This document shows positions 35,139 to 37,288 of a stretch of DNA of 37,288 nt, piece after piece. The position numbers and the translations under genes were made by a program. This DNA comes from Bacillota bacterium (GTDB lineage: Bacteria; Bacillota; Desulfotomaculia; Desulfotomaculales; Pelotomaculaceae), in contig JAKPTB010000119.1 of NCBI GenBank assembly GCA_029555205.1, positions 1 through 37,288 of the forward strand, read 5' to 3'. How positions within the stretch are numbered: position 1 is the stretch's first letter; the number at the start of each line of letters is the position of its first letter. The notes beneath the pieces are model-generated. The model ran no database searches. It was given only the letters and a program-made list of their open reading frames with translations, and had not been told where the DNA came from.

Positions 35139-35915
35139 TTACTTTATAACCAGCCGGCGCACCAGAAAAACAGGGGCAGGCAAAAGCACTATTGTGGCCA
35201 CCAGGAGCCACACAAGATCTCCTATCAAATGAACCCCCGCCCTACCCATAACGAGGTCCCGGGTAAGGTTTACCACGTGATAGAGGGGGCTAATCCAGGC
35301 GGCTTGTTGCACAAAAGCGGGCATCCCTTTAAGAGGGAAAAAAACCCCGGAAAAAAGGAATAGCGGTGTAATGATCAGGGAAAAAAAGTAATTAAAGCTG
35401 TCTATATTGGGAACCAGACCTGTCCAGATCATGGACAGAGCTCCAAAAAGCAGGCCTGACACTGCCAGCACAGGGGGCACCAGCAAAGCCCAAGGGGAAG
35501 CAACCAGGCCCAGGGCGGCCACTACCAGGAGAATTACCGTGCCGTATAAAACGGACTTAAAAGCCCCGTAAATCAGGTCACCCATAACCACATCCTCGAT
35601 GCTTGCCGGCGTAGCCAGAATAGCATGATAAGTCTTTTGGTAGGCCATCCGGACAAAGGACCCGTAAGTGCATTCATATGCAGTGGCAAACATGGCCGAA
35701 GAGGCGATCAGACCGGGAGCAAGATAGTTCAAGTAGGGTAAACCTTCCATCTGTTGAACGTAAGCTCCCAGTCCAAAGCCGAGGGCACCGAGGTAGAACA
35801 GCGGCTCAAAAAAGTTAAAACTTAAACTAACCTTCCAGGTTTTGCGGTAAACTTGAAAATTCCTTTGGAAAACTCGCCATACCAGCCACGAAAGGTCAGG
35901 CTTCCGAAAATTCAT
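35139..35915 (-). CDS. ABC-2 type transporter permease (NodJ/DrrB-like)
   Basis: A permease of about 258 residues with six hydrophobic segments and the ABC-2 signature near the C-terminal third (LFLFSGVFFPLKGMPAFVQQAAWISPLYHVVNLTR). The related families export drugs, polysaccharides or lipo-oligosaccharides. ATG35915 is chosen because AGGGGG lies seven bases upstream; the frame opens at TTG35921, which is too close to that site. Its start overlaps the end of the ATPase gene by about 20 bp, showing translational coupling. Confidence 0.92.
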   Translation of the reverse strand: MNFRKPDLSWLVWRVFQRNFQVYRKTWKVSLSFNFFEPLFYLGALGFGLGAYVQQMEGLPYLNYLAPGLIASSAMFATAYECTYGSFVRMAYQKTYHAILATPASIEDVVMGDLIYGAFKSVLYGTVILLVVAALGLVASPWALLVPPVLAVSGLLFGALSMIWTGLVPNIDSFNYFFSLIITPLFLFSGVFFPLKGMPAFVQQAAWISPLYHVVNLTRDLVMGRAGVHLIGDLVWLLVATIVLLPAPVFLVRRLVIK

Positions 35916-36834
35916 CCACAAGCCCCCTTCCGGTTAATTTAAGAAATACATCTTCCAGAGTCGCGGGGCGCAGCGTCTGGTGGAAAAAACGGTCTGACAC
36001 CGGCCTTAAAGCCTGAATCAGGGCCTGTCCATCTGTGGGATAAAGCAGGATTGTGTCCCCGACAATCATATGTTCCTTAATATAGGCACGCCCGTTCTCT
36101 AAAATACTGTCCCAAATACCGGGATCCCCTCTGATTTCCAGCAGGGTTTCACCCACGTGCCTGCCGATCAGGTCCCGGGGTCGCCCGCTTTCCAGGATCC
36201 GGCCCATATCTATGATAATGAGGCGATCGCATAACTGGACAGCCTCATCCATGTAATGGGTGGTAAACAGGAGAGTAACCCCGCGTTCTTTGAGACTTCT
36301 CAGGCGCTGCCAGACAAGATGCCTTGCCTGGGGATCCAATCCGGTGGTGGGTTCGTCCAAAATGAGGATTTCGGGAGAGTGGATCAGAGCCCTGGCGATG
36401 GTCAGCCTGCGCTTCATACCCCCTGAAAGGGTCTCAACCTTTTTATGCTGGTATTCCTCAAGGCCAAAAAAAGCTAATAATTCTTCTGCTTTTAAACGCG
36501 CTTCTCTTTTGGGAAGGTTAAAAAAACTAGCATAGACCAGCAGATTGCCCAGCACTGTCAGTTCGTTGTCCAGGTTGTTTTCCTGGGCCACCACACCAAT
36601 CTTTTTTTTGATTTCCCTGGCCTTTTCTTGCACGTCCATACCCAGGACTTTCAGGATCCCGGACGTTACCGGTAAAAAACAATAGATCATTTTTACGGTG
36701 GAAGATTTACCGGCGCCGTTCGGGCCCAGCAAACCGAAGCATTCCCCCTGTCGTACAGAAAAGCTGATGCCTTTAACGACCTCTTTCCCGTTAAAGGCTT
36801 TTACTAGATCCCGGGCATAAATCACATCTTCCAA
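35896..36834 (-). CDS. ABC transporter ATP-binding protein (NodI/DrrA-like)
   Basis: An ATPase of about 312 residues with Walker A GPNGAGKSS, Q-loop VVAQENNLDNELTV, signature LSGGMKRR, Walker B LILDEPTTGLD and H-loop TTHYMDEA. A C-terminal extension of about 90 residues is usual in DrrA/NodI types. The longest frame opens at ATG36849, but that ATG is part of TATGGGAGGT, which is the ribosome site for TTG36834 six bases later; I therefore start at the TTG. It energises the permease encoded by the overlapping downstream gene. Confidence 0.94.
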   Translation of the reverse strand: MEDVIYARDLVKAFNGKEVVKGISFSVRQGECFGLLGPNGAGKSSTVKMIYCFLPVTSGILKVLGMDVQEKAREIKKKIGVVAQENNLDNELTVLGNLLVYASFFNLPKREARLKAEELLAFFGLEEYQHKKVETLSGGMKRRLTIARALIHSPEILILDEPTTGLDPQARHLVWQRLRSLKERGVTLLFTTHYMDEAVQLCDRLIIIDMGRILESGRPRDLIGRHVGETLLEIRGDPGIWDSILENGRAYIKEHMIVGDTILLYPTDGQALIQALRPVSDRFFHQTLRPATLEDVFLKLTGRGLVDEFSEA

Positions 36835-36902
36835 TGTGATACCTCCCATACAGGGGTATGGTCACATACACATAATATAAATGTGAGCTTATATGCCCAC
36901 CT

Positions 36903-36931
36903 TTGACCTTTTTTTCCTTTTATATTATATC
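36903..36931 (+). promoter_or_regulatory. Putative rightward promoter toward the acyl-CoA synthetase
   Basis: TTGACC (36903-36908) and TATATC (36926-36931) are 17 bp apart. The -10 overlaps that of the leftward promoter, so both cannot be occupied at once. Confidence 0.4.
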
Positions 36932-36952
36932 TTTCGCCTCTTTTGAGGTCAA
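36924..36952 (-). promoter_or_regulatory. Putative leftward promoter of the ABC operon
   Basis: On the minus strand TTGACC (36947-36952) and a perfect TATAAT (36924-36929) are 17 bp apart, about 90 bp before the ATPase start. The -35 is one arm of the inverted repeat TTTGACCT/AGGTCAAA (36902-36909/36946-36953). Confidence 0.65.
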
Positions 36953-37025
36953 ATAACAATATTTCGCCGGCTTATTCCGTACTTTCAGCAGATTTGCACA
37001 CTTTCCGAAAGGTTTTCAACGCCCT

Positions 37026-37049
37026 CAAAAGGATTAAATAATCCTTTTG
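37026..37049. promoter_or_regulatory. Perfect 11-bp palindrome, putative operator
   Basis: CAAAAGGATTA (37026-37036) and TAATCCTTTTG (37039-37049) are exact inverse complements with a two-base spacer, 40 bp before the acyl-CoA synthetase start. A two-base loop is poor for an RNA hairpin, and no T run follows, so binding by a dimeric repressor is more likely. Confidence 0.6.
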
Positions 37050-37089
37050 TAGAAAAATTAAGCAGTGCTTTAAAGGGGGAGAATTAACA

Positions 37090-37288
37090 TTGAAAATTTT
37101 TGAATTACATTTAAAACATGTGGCAGAACCGGAGTATACAGCGTTGAAGTATAATCAGCTAAAAGTATCATATACCGAGCTGGAAAACCAGGTGGAGCAC
37201 TATGCCAGGTATCTGGTGCATCTTGGCTTAAAACCAGGGGACAGGGCTGCCATAGCTCTCCCCAACTGTCCTGAATTTATTTACAGCT
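37090..37288 (+). CDS. AMP-forming acyl-CoA synthetase, N-terminal part
   Basis: A frame opens at TTG37090, seven bases after AAAGGGGGAGAA, and runs off the right edge after 66 codons. YTELENQVEHYARYLVHLGLKPGDRAAIALPNCPEFIYS is the N-terminal start of ANL-superfamily acyl-CoA ligases (long-chain fatty acid or related). The AMP-binding motifs lie beyond the window. It is divergent from the ABC exporter operon and probably preceded by an operator. Confidence 0.85.
   Translation, partial: MKIFELHLKHVAEPEYTALKYNQLKVSYTELENQVEHYARYLVHLGLKPGDRAAIALPNCPEFIYS

Overview
The window reads as chromosome of an anaerobic, spore-forming-lineage Firmicute close to Pelotomaculum or other Desulfotomaculum-group Peptococcaceae that oxidise propionate syntrophically. 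The main reason is a co-directional block at about 6.0-23.2 kb whose content and order match the methylmalonyl-CoA (mmc) catabolic cluster known from Pelotomaculum thermopropionicum. Supporting signs are strong Gram-positive Shine-Dalgarno sites, many TTG/GTG starts, a two-subunit Fe-S fumarase, a single-chain pyruvate:ferredoxin oxidoreductase and DUF3231-type sporulation-lineage proteins. The species cannot be fixed from the sequence alone.

Layout. (1) 1-5.15 kb, + strand: the tail of a methionine gamma-lyase-like (YnbB) gene, a LysR regulator, a DcuS/CitA-type sensor kinase with its response regulator, and a TRAP-type (DctP) dicarboxylate-binding lipoprotein without permease genes. (2) 5.2-5.8 kb, - strand: lexA with a likely SOS box over its promoter. 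(3) 6.0-23.2 kb, + strand: mmcA (a Rossmann-PAS-AAA+ sigma-54 activator) followed by mmcBC fumarase, mmcDE succinyl-CoA synthetase, mmcFG methylmalonyl-CoA mutase, mmcH epimerase, mmcI carboxyltransferase, a 62-aa small subunit, mmcJ biotin carrier, mmcK malate dehydrogenase, mmcL 5S transcarboxylase and mmcM pyruvate:ferredoxin oxidoreductase, closed by a strong terminator. (4) 23.4-25.6 kb: an AT-rich accessory patch with a zinc phospholipase C-like protein, a nine-cysteine small protein, an overlapping 53-codon small ORF and a frameshifted DUF3231 gene. (5) 25.7-32.6 kb, - strand: topoisomerase III, two universal stress proteins flanking a membrane diguanylate cyclase, two unrecognised proteins and GlpX fructose-1,6-bisphosphatase. 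(6) 33.1-37.3 kb: an MFS exporter (+), a coiled-coil protein and an ABC-2 exporter pair (-), and the start of an acyl-CoA synthetase (+) sharing a symmetrical divergent promoter region with the ABC operon.

How the genes work together. Propionyl-CoA takes a carboxyl group from oxaloacetate through the biotin-dependent transcarboxylase (MmcI, MmcJ, MmcL), giving methylmalonyl-CoA and pyruvate. MmcH and MmcFG make succinyl-CoA, MmcDE conserves energy as ATP or GTP while making succinate, fumarase MmcBC and malate dehydrogenase MmcK regenerate oxaloacetate, and MmcM oxidises pyruvate to acetyl-CoA and reduced ferredoxin. Succinate dehydrogenase and propionate activation are not encoded here. No membrane Na+-pumping decarboxylase subunit is present, which favours a soluble transcarboxylase cycle. 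The dicarboxylate-sensing genes upstream and the MmcA sensor are plausible regulators of this pathway.

The least ordinary signals are a terminator-like hairpin in the mmcB leader followed by a probable ATT start codon, the Rossmann domain fused to the MmcA activator, a 765-bp unexplained gap inside the mmc cluster, the overlapping small genes near 24.6 kb, and the symmetrical divergent promoter plus palindrome near 36.9-37.05 kb. No tRNA, rRNA, CRISPR array or intact insertion sequence was seen.
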